The notes below the pieces were generated by a model, which saw nothing but the letters and a program-made list of their open reading frames with translations, had not been told where the DNA came from and did no database searches. From Sphingosinicella microcystinivorans (GTDB taxonomy: Bacteria; Pseudomonadota; Alphaproteobacteria; Sphingomonadales; Sphingomonadaceae): a stretch of DNA of 64,000 nt. A program made the position numbers and the translations under genes. This document shows positions 48,292-56,467 of this stretch, piece by piece; the first letter of the stretch is position 1, and each line of letters starts with the position of its first letter. The stretch spans positions 1,536,945 through 1,600,944 of the forward strand of contig NZ_RBWX01000007.1 of assembly GCF_003634215.1 (NCBI RefSeq), written 5' to 3'.

Positions 48292-49481
48292 GCGTGGAGA
48301 CCATCATCCACCTCGCGGCACGCGGTGACGGCGTCACCGAAAGCGGCCGCTATGTCGCCGGCGCGATCCCGGGAGACACGGTGGAGGGTGACGTCATCGC
48401 GGCGGGACCGCACCGGATTACGCCGGCCTGCCGGCATTTCGGCGTCTGCGGCGGCTGTCAGTTGCAGCATGCGGACGATGCCGTGCTCGCCGAGTTCGTT
48501 TCGGGCCGCATCCTCGGCGCACTCGCCGGTGTCGGCATCGTGCCCGAGACGGTCCACCAGGCGCATTTGTCGCCCGCTGGTGCACGGCGGCGCGCAAGCT
48601 TCCGGCTGGTGCGCGACAACGGCAGCGTTCGCATCGGCTTCAATGTCGAGGGCAGCAGCGCGGTTGTCGATCTTGCAGAATGTCCCGTGGTTCAGCCTGC
48701 GCTCTGGGATGCGGCGTGTGCGCTGCGGAACGCGCTCGCGCCGAAGCTGCGCACCGGCCACGCCGTCGGCATGACGCTTACCGAGACCTTGTCCGGCTTC
48801 GACGTGCTGCTCACCAACCTCTCGCTTACTGCGAAGGATATCGGCGCGCTTGCGGCGTTGGCATCAGAGGCAAGTCTGGCCCGGATCGCGACCGAAACCT
48901 CTGCGGGCGTCGAGATCGCGCTTCAGCTTGCCGAGCCCGCCGTGCGCTTCAGTGACGTCACCGTGGCATTGCCGCCGGGCGGTTTCCTGCAGGCGACTGT
49001 GGCCGGCGAAGCGGCGTTGCAGGCGGCTGTGCTGGAGGGGATCGGCGGCGCCGGGACCGTGGCAGACCTGTTCTGCGGCGCCGGAACGTTCGCCTTGCCG
49101 CTCTCGGCGCGTGCCAAGGTCTTCGCGGCGGATGCGGCGCGCGATGCCGTCGCCGCGCTTTCAGCGGCCGCGAAACGTAGCGGACGCCCGGTCACGACCG
49201 CGCACCGCGACCTGTTCCGTCAGCCGTTGCAGCCTGCGGAGCTCAATAAATTCGATGCCGTGGTTCTGGACCCGCCGCGCGCGGGCGCGAAGACGCAGGT
49301 GGAAACGATCGCGCGTTCAAAACTGAAGCGGGTCGTGCAAGTCTCGTGCAATCCCAATACCTTCGCGCGCGATGCGAAGATTTTGCACGAGGTGGGATTT
49401 CGGCTGACCGCGTTATGGCCGGTCGGCCAGTTCCGCTGGTCTATCCACGTGGAACTGGCCGCCGTTTTCCTGCGCGGTTAA
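48288..49481 (+). CDS. class I SAM-dependent RNA uracil-C5 methyltransferase (RlmD/TrmA family)
   Basis: A 397-residue RumA-type enzyme. A [4Fe-4S] cluster site is CRHFGVCGGC (C-x5-C-x2-C) plus the Cys in LAECPVVQ. The SAM site is VADLFCGAGTFALPL, and DPPRAGAK and the catalytic Cys in VQVSCNPNTFARD complete the family. The target is probably 23S rRNA or tRNA uracil, not decidable here. The start is TTG 48288 (TTGA overlap with nnr) or GTG 48294. An N-terminal TRAM domain is short. The last 4 bases are shared with the convergent gene. Confidence 0.9.
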   Translation: MSVETIIHLAARGDGVTESGRYVAGAIPGDTVEGDVIAAGPHRITPACRHFGVCGGCQLQHADDAVLAEFVSGRILGALAGVGIVPETVHQAHLSPAGARRRASFRLVRDNGSVRIGFNVEGSSAVVDLAECPVVQPALWDAACALRNALAPKLRTGHAVGMTLTETLSGFDVLLTNLSLTAKDIGALAALASEASLARIATETSAGVEIALQLAEPAVRFSDVTVALPPGGFLQATVAGEAALQAAVLEGIGGAGTVADLFCGAGTFALPLSARAKVFAADAARDAVAALSAAAKRSGRPVTTAHRDLFRQPLQPAELNKFDAVVLDPPRAGAKTQVETIARSKLKRVVQVSCNPNTFARDAKILHEVGFRLTALWPVGQFRWSIHVELAAVFLRG

Positions 49482-50530
49482 GCGAACAGCTTCGCCCAGC
49501 CGTGCTTCGGGCGGCTTTTCCAGTGCCCGCGATGGTAAGCATCCGAAGCCAGAAGCGGCAGCACCGAGCCGGCTTCGGCGAACACCATCTGCTCAAGCGT
49601 AGTATCGACCTTGCCCCAACTCGCGGCTTCCTTGAGCGTCGAGGACGAGCAGGCGCCATCGCGGACGTCCGCAACGGTGATCTGCACGGCGTACTTGTGC
49701 ATCTCCACGTCTTCGTGGCCGAGAATTTCGGCGCAGACGACGGTATCCTGAACGAAGTTCTTCGGCACGCCGCCGCCGATCATCAGAAGGCCCGTGGTGC
49801 CCGCCTTGATCTTGATGTCGGTGAGTTCACGGAAGTCCGCGATCGAATCCATCGTCATGTAAGGGCGGCCCGCCTTCATCGCATCGACCTGATGCTTGAC
49901 GAGGCCGAAGCCCGCCGACGAGTCGGTGAATGCCGGGCAGAAGATCGGCACATCGTGCTCGAAGGCGAGCTTGACGAGGCTGTTGTCCTTCTTGCCGTGC
50001 TTCGAGAGGTAGCGGCCCATTTCGCGAATGAAGGCGCGGCTCGAATACGGCTTCGGGTCGAGGCTGTTCGCGATCTCGCCGATCGTGTGGTCGCAATCCT
50101 GAAGCTGCTCTTCATCGATATAGGTATCGTAGATGCGATCGATGTAGAGCGAGCGCAGCACGTTATCGTCAGGGATTTCAAGCGCCTGGTAGTGCTTGTG
50201 GCCAAGGCCTTCGAAGAAATCCATGTCGACGATCGAGGCGCCGGTGGCGATGATGCCATCCACCATGTTGTTGGCGACGAGGTCGGCATAGAGGTTCATG
50301 CAGCCGCCCGCCGAGGTGGAGCCGGCAATGACGAGGAAGATCGAGCAGTCCTTATCTTCCAGCATGGTGTTGTAAATCTTCGTCGCGCGCGCGAGATCGC
50401 GGCTCGTGAAGCTCATGCCTTCCATCTGATCGACGATGGGGCGGGCGTCGAAGCTCTTGATATCGATGTGGCGCACTTCGGTCGAAAGAAGTTCGGCCTT
50501 GCGCTGTGCGTCTACGCGGGTGTCGGTCAT
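49478..50530 (-). CDS. deoxyhypusine-synthase-like homospermidine synthase
   Basis: A 350-residue protein of the deoxyhypusine synthase family. NAD-binding segments are LVIAGSTSAGGCMNLYADL and NMVDGIIATGASIVD. The active-site Lys is in AASWGKVDTT, corresponding to the imine-forming Lys of human DHS. Bacteria have no eIF5A, and bacterial members act on free polyamines to form homospermidine; sphingomonads are known for homospermidine. The ornithine decarboxylase gene directly upstream on the same strand would supply putrescine. A related guanidino-polyamine synthase activity is an alternative. Confidence 0.88.
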   Translation of the reverse strand: MTDTRVDAQRKAELLSTEVRHIDIKSFDARPIVDQMEGMSFTSRDLARATKIYNTMLEDKDCSIFLVIAGSTSAGGCMNLYADLVANNMVDGIIATGASIVDMDFFEGLGHKHYQALEIPDDNVLRSLYIDRIYDTYIDEEQLQDCDHTIGEIANSLDPKPYSSRAFIREMGRYLSKHGKKDNSLVKLAFEHDVPIFCPAFTDSSAGFGLVKHQVDAMKAGRPYMTMDSIADFRELTDIKIKAGTTGLLMIGGGVPKNFVQDTVVCAEILGHEDVEMHKYAVQITVADVRDGACSSSTLKEAASWGKVDTTLEQMVFAEAGSVLPLLASDAYHRGHWKSRPKHGWAKLFA

Positions 50531-50628
50531 GTCTTGTCTTTCCAGTCGAGGAATTGCTGTGGACTGGCTCGGCGCACAAAAGCGCCGCCCGCGGCCGGAT
50601 GTTCGCCGGCGCCGAGCGGGAAGGGGAC

Positions 50629-50649
50629 GGTCGCCGGTAAGGGCGACCG
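50629..50649 (-). terminator. hairpin after the ornithine decarboxylase gene
   Basis: CGGTCGCC (50629-50636) and GGCGACCG (50642-50649) form a perfect 8-bp stem just after the decarboxylase stop, with no T-run. It may attenuate read-through to the homospermidine synthase gene or protect the 3' end of the mRNA. Confidence 0.45.
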
Positions 50650-50652
50650 CTC

Positions 50653-51867
50653 TTAGTTGCGTATGGCAGTAACGCTCTGCAGTGTCGACTCCGTGACAGC
50701 AGCATAGGCGCTTGCCATCGGTTCGTCGGTGACGATCACGGTTTCGCCGTTGACGAAGCCGTTGAAGGCCGTGCGCATGGCGGCGCCGTAGGCACCGAGC
50801 ATGCCAACCTCGATATAGTCACCCGCCTTCACGTCTGCGGGCAGCATGAAGGGGCCGGCCATGTAATCCATGTCGTCGCAGGTCGGGCCGTAGAAGCTGA
50901 ACGCCTCTTCGGCGTCCGCGCCGTTTCGCAGCAGCTTTACCGGGAAACGCCACGCGACATGCGCCGCATCGAAAAGCGAGCCGTAGGCACCGTCGTTGAT
51001 GTAGATGACGTCGCCCTTGCGCTGCTCCACGCGGACGAGCACGCTTGCGTATTCGGCGCAGAGGGCGCGGCCCGGCTCGCACCAGAGCTCCGCCGAATAG
51101 CTGATCGGCATCGCTTCGAACGCGCGGTGGATCGCATCGAAGAACATCTGCATCGGCGCCGGGTCCATACCCGGATAGATCGACGGGAAGCCGCCTCCGA
51201 CATCGACGACGTCAACCGTGACGCCCGCCTGCACGATCGCGGCGCGCACCAGCGTCATCGCCTCTACATACGCCTGCGGGCTCATCGCCTGGCTGCCGAC
51301 ATGGAAGCAGACGCCGAGCGCATCCGCCGCCTGCCGCGCGGCGAGCAGCAGCGCCGGAGCTTCATCGATGGAAGCGCCGAACTTGGAGGCGAGGCTGAGC
51401 TTGGAGTGCGCCGAAGACACGCGCAAACGCACGCACAGCGTCAGGTCCGCCGCGCCGCCCGTCGCGTCGACGATCTTCGCGAGTTCCTCGTGGCTGTCGA
51501 GCGAGAAGGTGCGAACGCCGTGCTCGAAATACGCCTCGGTGATCGCCTCGGGCGATTTCACCGGGTGCATGAAGCACAAGGTCGCATCGGGGAGCAAGCC
51601 GCGCACCAGACGAACCTCGTTGATCGAGGCAACGTCGAAATGCGTGATTCCGCCCTCCCAGAGTGTCTTGATGATCTCTGGCGATGGGTTGGCCTTCACG
51701 GCATACATCGAGAGACCCGGAAACTTCTCGACGAAGAATCGGGCGGCACGGTTTGCAGCGTGAGGACGAATGAGGGTGACAGGCGCGTCAGGTCGAAGGA
51801 CCGACGCTACCCCCAGCGCGCTATGAAATTCTCGCAACTCAAGGGACCTCCAGGAGACAGTTGACAT
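50653..51867 (-). CDS. ornithine decarboxylase (alanine-racemase fold, type III PLP)
   Basis: A 404-residue PLP decarboxylase of the eukaryote-like group IV family. The PLP lysine is in SMYAVKANPSPE, the phosphate loop is VVDVGGGFPSIYPG, CEPGRALCAE is the arginine/PLP site, and the cross-subunit Cys-Asp is in GPTCDDMDYM. The short substrate helix and the downstream homospermidine synthase favour ornithine over lysine or diaminopimelate. AAGGCAG lies 5-11 bases before the ATG. Product: putrescine. Confidence 0.9.
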   Translation of the reverse strand: MSTVSWRSLELREFHSALGVASVLRPDAPVTLIRPHAANRAARFFVEKFPGLSMYAVKANPSPEIIKTLWEGGITHFDVASINEVRLVRGLLPDATLCFMHPVKSPEAITEAYFEHGVRTFSLDSHEELAKIVDATGGAADLTLCVRLRVSSAHSKLSLASKFGASIDEAPALLLAARQAADALGVCFHVGSQAMSPQAYVEAMTLVRAAIVQAGVTVDVVDVGGGFPSIYPGMDPAPMQMFFDAIHRAFEAMPISYSAELWCEPGRALCAEYASVLVRVEQRKGDVIYINDGAYGSLFDAAHVAWRFPVKLLRNGADAEEAFSFYGPTCDDMDYMAGPFMLPADVKAGDYIEVGMLGAYGAAMRTAFNGFVNGETVIVTDEPMASAYAAVTESTLQSVTAIRN

Positions 51868-51909
51868 GCACTGCCTTGCGGTGGAAGTCCCATGGGGCAG
51901 CGGACGCGC

Positions 51910-51938
51910 TATGTAGGGTCGGGGGGGCCCGATGTAAA
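51910..51938 (-). promoter_or_regulatory. candidate promoter of the polyamine genes
   Basis: On the minus strand TTTACA (51933-51938) and TACATA (51910-51915) are 17 bases apart, giving an expected 5' leader of about 35 bases. The spacer is the GC palindrome-rich TCGGGCCCCCCCGACCC, which could be a control point. The -10 match is only partial. Confidence 0.35.
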
Positions 51939-51998
51939 GAAAAAATCGCTGAAGCGTTTTTATTGTTTCCCCAAGTGAAATCAGCGAGTTAACTTAAT

Positions 51999-52949
51999 AT
52001 GAACATACCCACCCTCGAAGACGTCCAAACGGCGGCCGCACGCATCGCCGGTGTCGCGGTTCGAACCCCGCTTTTGCGATCGGATGCGCTCGATAACATG
52101 ACCGGCGCGAAAGTGTGGCTGAAGGCCGAATGTCTTCAGCGTACCGGCTCGTTCAAGTTCCGCGGGGCATGGAATCGGCTATCGGCGCTGACGCCGGAAC
52201 AGCGCCGCGAAGGCGTTGTCGCATTCTCGTCCGGAAATCACGCCCAGGGCGTCGCGCTCGCGGCAAAGCTGCTGGGCATACGCGCCACGATCGTGATGCC
52301 TTCCGATGCACCGCGCATCAAGGTGGACGCAACGCGCGGCCACGGCGCGGAGGTTGTCAGCTACGATCGGCTGAGAGACCCCCGCGATGCGATCGCAGCG
52401 AAGATTGTATCCGAACGGGGCGGTGTGATCGTGGCGCCCTTCAACGATCCCTATGTGGTGGCGGGACAAGGCACGGCAGGACTCGAGATCGCCGAAGAGA
52501 TCGGACAGCCGGACATCGCGCTCGTGTGCTGTGGAGGCGGGGGGCTCGCCAGCGGCATCGCGCTTGCGCTGCCGGAAAGTGAAATCGTGGTCGTCGAGCC
52601 CGAAGCCTATGATGACGTCATGCGCTCGCTTGCAAGCGGCGTGATCGAGCCGGTGCGCGATCCGGGGCCGACGCTTTGCGATGCGCTGCAGACCCTCGTA
52701 ACCTCGCCGCTCACCTTCGGCATCCTGCAGGCGCGCGGCGCGCACGGTATCGCTGTCTCGGACGCCGACGTGAAAGCGGCGATGGCGTTCGCGTTCCGCA
52801 CGCTCAAGCTGGTGGTTGAGCCCGGCGGGGCTGCGGCCCTGGCGGCGGCGCTTTCGGGAAAGCTCGATCTCAAGGGCAAGACCGTCGCGATCACCCTGTC
52901 GGGCGGCAACGTGGACGCGGAAACCTACCGGGTCTGTCTCGGGGTTTAG
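51999..52949 (+). CDS. threonine/serine dehydratase family protein
   Basis: A 316-residue fold-type II PLP enzyme. The PLP lysine is in QRTGSFKFRGAWN, SSGNHAQGVALAA is the substrate loop, CCGGGGLASG the phosphate loop and TLSGGNVD the C-terminal PLP-N1 motif. It lacks the C-terminal ACT regulatory domain of biosynthetic IlvA, so it fits a catabolic threonine/serine dehydratase or a serine-racemase-like enzyme. No ribosome site precedes the ATG (GTTAACTTAATATG), which suggests a leaderless or SD-independent start. Confidence 0.88.
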   Translation: MNIPTLEDVQTAAARIAGVAVRTPLLRSDALDNMTGAKVWLKAECLQRTGSFKFRGAWNRLSALTPEQRREGVVAFSSGNHAQGVALAAKLLGIRATIVMPSDAPRIKVDATRGHGAEVVSYDRLRDPRDAIAAKIVSERGGVIVAPFNDPYVVAGQGTAGLEIAEEIGQPDIALVCCGGGGLASGIALALPESEIVVVEPEAYDDVMRSLASGVIEPVRDPGPTLCDALQTLVTSPLTFGILQARGAHGIAVSDADVKAAMAFAFRTLKLVVEPGGAAALAAALSGKLDLKGKTVAITLSGGNVDAETYRVCLGV

Positions 52950-53185
52950 GCGGCGTCCGTCTTGCGGATCGTGCGAACCTTCGCCGTCGCCGGCTCGTCG
53001 AGCAGGCCGTCGAGTTCATAGGCGGCGCGCGCGGCACCATCGCCGAGGCGCTTGATATCGGTCGCGAAAGCGCTCGCATCCTTGCCCGGACGCGCGAGCG
53101 TCATCGCGTCGATCAGCGCGTCGAGCAGGCTGACGGACGTGCTGGTGGCGTAGTCGGCGGCGAAATTGTGGTTGTGTGCGACCAT
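52946..53185 (-). CDS. hypothetical small protein
   Basis: A 79-residue soluble protein starting MVAHNHNFAADYATSTSVSL, predicted helical, with a basic C-terminal tail. AAGGAAA is well placed 8 bases before the ATG. Its stop codon overlaps that of the convergent dehydratase (TTAG at 52946-52949). I do not recognise a family. Confidence 0.6.
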   Translation of the reverse strand: MVAHNHNFAADYATSTSVSLLDALIDAMTLARPGKDASAFATDIKRLGDGAARAAYELDGLLDEPATAKVRTIRKTDAA

Positions 53186-53229
53186 CGGGCGTTTTCCTTG
53201 TGCGTTGCAAGGAATCTACGACCGGCTTC

Positions 53230-54702
53230 CTAACTCTTGGTAAATCGCGCGGCGAACCACTGCGCGACCGCAGCCCTGGCGTCTTCCGAGAGGTGGAGAC
53301 CCAGCTTGCTGCGGCGCCAGAGCGCGTCATCCGCCGTTTGCGCCCATTCCTCGGCCACCATGTGTTCAAGCTCCGCGGTAAACACGCCGCCCAGGTTTTC
53401 GCCGAGGCCGTTCTCCAGCATCTTATCGGCGCGCGTGCCGTACAGCCTTGCCAGCCGGTCGACGATTCGCGGGTCGTAGTCGGCGTGTTTCACGCGCAGG
53501 TTCTCGCGCCACTTCATCAGCGCCTGCTGGCCGGTGAGGCCGGGAATGCGGGGGAAATCGCTGCCTGGTAGAGGCTGGTCCGCCGTCCAGCGCCGGCTTT
53601 CAGGAAACAGGCGGCCAAGGACGTCTTCGGCGAGCAGGCGGTAGGTCGTGATCTTGCCGCCGACGACGGTGACGGCGTCACCGACCTCGTGCGCGACGAT
53701 CTTCCAGTCGCGGGTCGTTTCGCGCGCGCCTTTGCCTTCCTCCAGCACCAGCGGGCGGATGCCGGCGTAGGTCGAGATGATGTCGGCGCGTTCTAGGGGG
53801 CGGGAGAGATAGCGGTTTGCGGCGGCGAGCAAGTAGTCGGTTTCGGCTTCCGTGATCCGCGGCGCTTCCGGCGAATCGATCGCCGTTTCGGTCGTGCCGA
53901 TCAGCGAGAAGTCTTTTTCGTAGGGGATGATGAAGACGATGCGTCCGTCGGGCTGCTGGAGGATATAACTGTCCTGGCCGCGACCGATGCGGCGCGTGAC
54001 GAGATGGGCGCCCTGGACGAGGCGGAGGCGCGGGGCATCGGGGAGGCCAAGGACGTTGGCGGCGACTTCGTTTGCCCATGGTCCGGCGCAGTTGATGACG
54101 CGGGCGGCGGAGAGGGTGGTGCCGTCGCCGAGTTCTGCGGTCCAGCCCGCGCTCGTGCGGGTTGCGCGGGTGACGGGGGTGCGGGGAAGGACAAGGGCGC
54201 CCCGATACGACGCATCCTGCGCGTTCGCGATGACGAGCCGGGCGTCGTCTACCCAGCCATCCCAGTACCGAAACGCCTGCGTGTAGCGCTTGTCGAGCGG
54301 CTGGCCGGCGTGATCGTCGCGCAGCACCACCTTTGATGAGCCCGGCACCTGCTCCCGATGCGCGAGGTGATCATAGAGGAAGAGCCCGGCGCGGATCATC
54401 CAGCCAGGGCGCGTATCGGGACCGAGCGGCAGGATGAACGGCATCGGGCACGTGAGATGCGCGGCAATATCGAGCAGCACCTCGCGCTCGGCGAGCGCCT
54501 TTCGGACCAGCCGGAATTCATAGAATTCCAGATATCGCAGCCCCCCGTGGATAAGCTTGGTGGAGGCGGCAGACGTCGCGCCGCCGATATCTGCAGCGTC
54601 GACGAGCGCGACTTTGAGGCCGCGCCCCGACGCATCGCGCGCAAGCCCGGCACCATTGACGCCCGCGCCAATGATGAGAAGATCGAAATGGCCCCTGTTC
54701 AC
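53230..54702 (-). CDS. glpD: aerobic glycerol-3-phosphate dehydrogenase
   Basis: A 490-residue FAD enzyme oxidising glycerol 3-phosphate to DHAP with electrons passed to ubiquinone at the membrane. The FAD loop is DLLIIGAGVNGAGLARDASG. STKLIHGGLRYLE, GARVINCAGPWAN-type (ARVINCAGPWANEVAA) and YAGIRPLV are conserved family segments. A C-terminal DAO_C domain follows. It diverges from glpK with 43 bases between. Confidence 0.95.
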   Translation of the reverse strand: MNRGHFDLLIIGAGVNGAGLARDASGRGLKVALVDAADIGGATSAASTKLIHGGLRYLEFYEFRLVRKALAEREVLLDIAAHLTCPMPFILPLGPDTRPGWMIRAGLFLYDHLAHREQVPGSSKVVLRDDHAGQPLDKRYTQAFRYWDGWVDDARLVIANAQDASYRGALVLPRTPVTRATRTSAGWTAELGDGTTLSAARVINCAGPWANEVAANVLGLPDAPRLRLVQGAHLVTRRIGRGQDSYILQQPDGRIVFIIPYEKDFSLIGTTETAIDSPEAPRITEAETDYLLAAANRYLSRPLERADIISTYAGIRPLVLEEGKGARETTRDWKIVAHEVGDAVTVVGGKITTYRLLAEDVLGRLFPESRRWTADQPLPGSDFPRIPGLTGQQALMKWRENLRVKHADYDPRIVDRLARLYGTRADKMLENGLGENLGGVFTAELEHMVAEEWAQTADDALWRRSKLGLHLSEDARAAVAQWFAARFTKS

Positions 54703-54745
54703 GGGCGTTTACCTAAAGCCGCTGCGCGCGCTAGGAAAGCGGGTA

Positions 54746-56221
54746 ATGACGCACATCCTCAGCATCGACGAGGGCACGACCTCGACACGCGCGGTGGCCT
54801 TCACCCCGGAAGGGCGTATCGGTGCCGCATTCGGCGAGGAGATCGCGCAGCATTTTCCGCAAAGCGGCTGGGTGGAACATGACCCCGCCGAGATCTGGGA
54901 AAAGACGCTGCGCGCCGCGAATCGGGCGGTCGACGAGGTCGGCGCGCAGTCGATCGCCGCGATCGGCATCACCAACCAGCGTGAAACGATCGTGTTCTGG
55001 GACCGCAGGACGGGCGATCCGCTGGCGCCCGCGATCGTCTGGCAGGACAGACGCGGTGCTGCGATCTGCGCGGACCTGAAGGCGCGCGGGCTGGAAGACG
55101 ATGTACAGGGCCGTACCGGGCTGCTGCTGGACCCCTATTTTGCCGCAAGCAAGATCCGCTGGGCGATCGAAAACTGGTCGGAGGTGCGCGAAGCGGCCAA
55201 GGCGAAACGTCTGGCCATCGGGACCATCGATTCGTGGGTGATCTGGCGCCTGACGGGCGGGCTCCATGTCACAGACGCGACCAACGCCGCGCGCACGCTG
55301 CTGATGGACCTTGAGCGCTGCACATGGGACGCGGGGCTCGCCGCGCTGTTCGATGTGCCGATGGACGCGCTTCCAGAGATCGTCGATTGCGCGGGCCCCA
55401 TCGGCGAGACGCGGCTGATCGGCGGGCGCGCCATCCCGATCACGGGCTGCGCGGGGGACCAGCAGGCGGCTGCGATCGGACAGGTGTGCCTCGACCCCGG
55501 CGAAGTCAAATCGACCTACGGCACGGGTGCCTTCCTGCTGGCACACGCCGGAAACACGCCGCCGGTATCCTCCAACCGCCTGCTTTCGACCGTCGCATGG
55601 CGGCTTGGCGGACGCCCCGCCTATGCGCTCGAAGGGAGCATCTTCGTGGCGGGCAGCGCCATCAAATGGCTGCGCGACCAGATCGGGATCATTGCCACCG
55701 CTTCCGAAACCGCCGGGCTTGCCGCGTCGGTGCCGGACAGCGGCGGCGTTGCCTTCGTGCCTGCATTCAACGGCCTGGGTGCCCCGTGGTGGGAGCCGGA
55801 GGCGCGCGGCATCATCGCCGGGATCAGCGGCGGAACGACGCGTGCGCACATCGTGCGTGCCTGCCTCGAAGCGATGAGCCTACAAACCTCTGACCTGCTG
55901 GACGCGATGCGCCGCGACGGCGTGTCGCCTTCCCTTCTCCGCGTCGACGGGGGCATGGTGGCCAACGACTGGCTGTGTCAGGACCTTGCCGATGTGCTCG
56001 GCGTCACCGTCGAGCGCCCGAAGGTCGTGGAAACGACAGCACTTGGCGCGGCCATGCTGGCGGCGGTGGGTTACGGACTGTTCGCCGATCTGGAGTCGGC
56101 CAGTGTGATGTGGCACGCCGAGCGCAGGTTCGAGCCGGCTCTCGACGAGGAGACGCGCAGCGTGCGCAAAGCGAATTGGGCAACAGCGGTGCGGCAGGTG
56201 ATGTCAGGACTTCAACAATGA
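54746..56221 (+). CDS. glpK: glycerol kinase
   Basis: A 491-residue FGGY kinase phosphorylating glycerol. N-terminal ILSIDEGTTSTRAVAF, GITNQRETIVFWDR, STYGTGAFLLAH, and LRVDGGMVANDWLCQ plus the ETTALGAAMLA end are characteristic. The ATG at 54746 gives the normal length; the frame stays open upstream into glpD antisense. It overlaps the next small gene by 4 bases. Confidence 0.95.
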   Translation: MTHILSIDEGTTSTRAVAFTPEGRIGAAFGEEIAQHFPQSGWVEHDPAEIWEKTLRAANRAVDEVGAQSIAAIGITNQRETIVFWDRRTGDPLAPAIVWQDRRGAAICADLKARGLEDDVQGRTGLLLDPYFAASKIRWAIENWSEVREAAKAKRLAIGTIDSWVIWRLTGGLHVTDATNAARTLLMDLERCTWDAGLAALFDVPMDALPEIVDCAGPIGETRLIGGRAIPITGCAGDQQAAAIGQVCLDPGEVKSTYGTGAFLLAHAGNTPPVSSNRLLSTVAWRLGGRPAYALEGSIFVAGSAIKWLRDQIGIIATASETAGLAASVPDSGGVAFVPAFNGLGAPWWEPEARGIIAGISGGTTRAHIVRACLEAMSLQTSDLLDAMRRDGVSPSLLRVDGGMVANDWLCQDLADVLGVTVERPKVVETTALGAAMLAAVGYGLFADLESASVMWHAERRFEPALDEETRSVRKANWATAVRQVMSGLQQ

Positions 56222-56397
56222 CAAACATGCTTGCGATCATCCTGTCGTTTGCGGTGATCGCCGCCTTCGTTATCGGCGGCGGCGGCGTATGGATCATGCT
56301 GAAGCGGCCGGCGGAGCGCAAAAAAGGCCTGCTGATGGTGGGGGTCGCCATCGTGACGCTCGTGAACGTCTGGCTGCTCGCCGCACCCGTAACCTGA
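56218..56397 (+). CDS. small two-helix membrane protein
   Basis: A 59-residue protein with two transmembrane helices: LAIILSFAVIAAFVIGGGGV near residues 5-25 and LLMVGVAIVTLVNVWLLAAP near 38-57. The loop KRPAERKKG is basic, so it should face the cytosol. It is coupled to glpK by ATGA. No family function is known to me; a link to glycerol use is by position only. Confidence 0.65.
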   Translation: MTNMLAIILSFAVIAAFVIGGGGVWIMLKRPAERKKGLLMVGVAIVTLVNVWLLAAPVT

Positions 56398-56467
56398 CAT
56401 TTTGCTTCAGTTGCCGTGAGCACGGCTCGGGCTAGACTCGTCGCCGCAACAGCGACGGGAGACGCGC

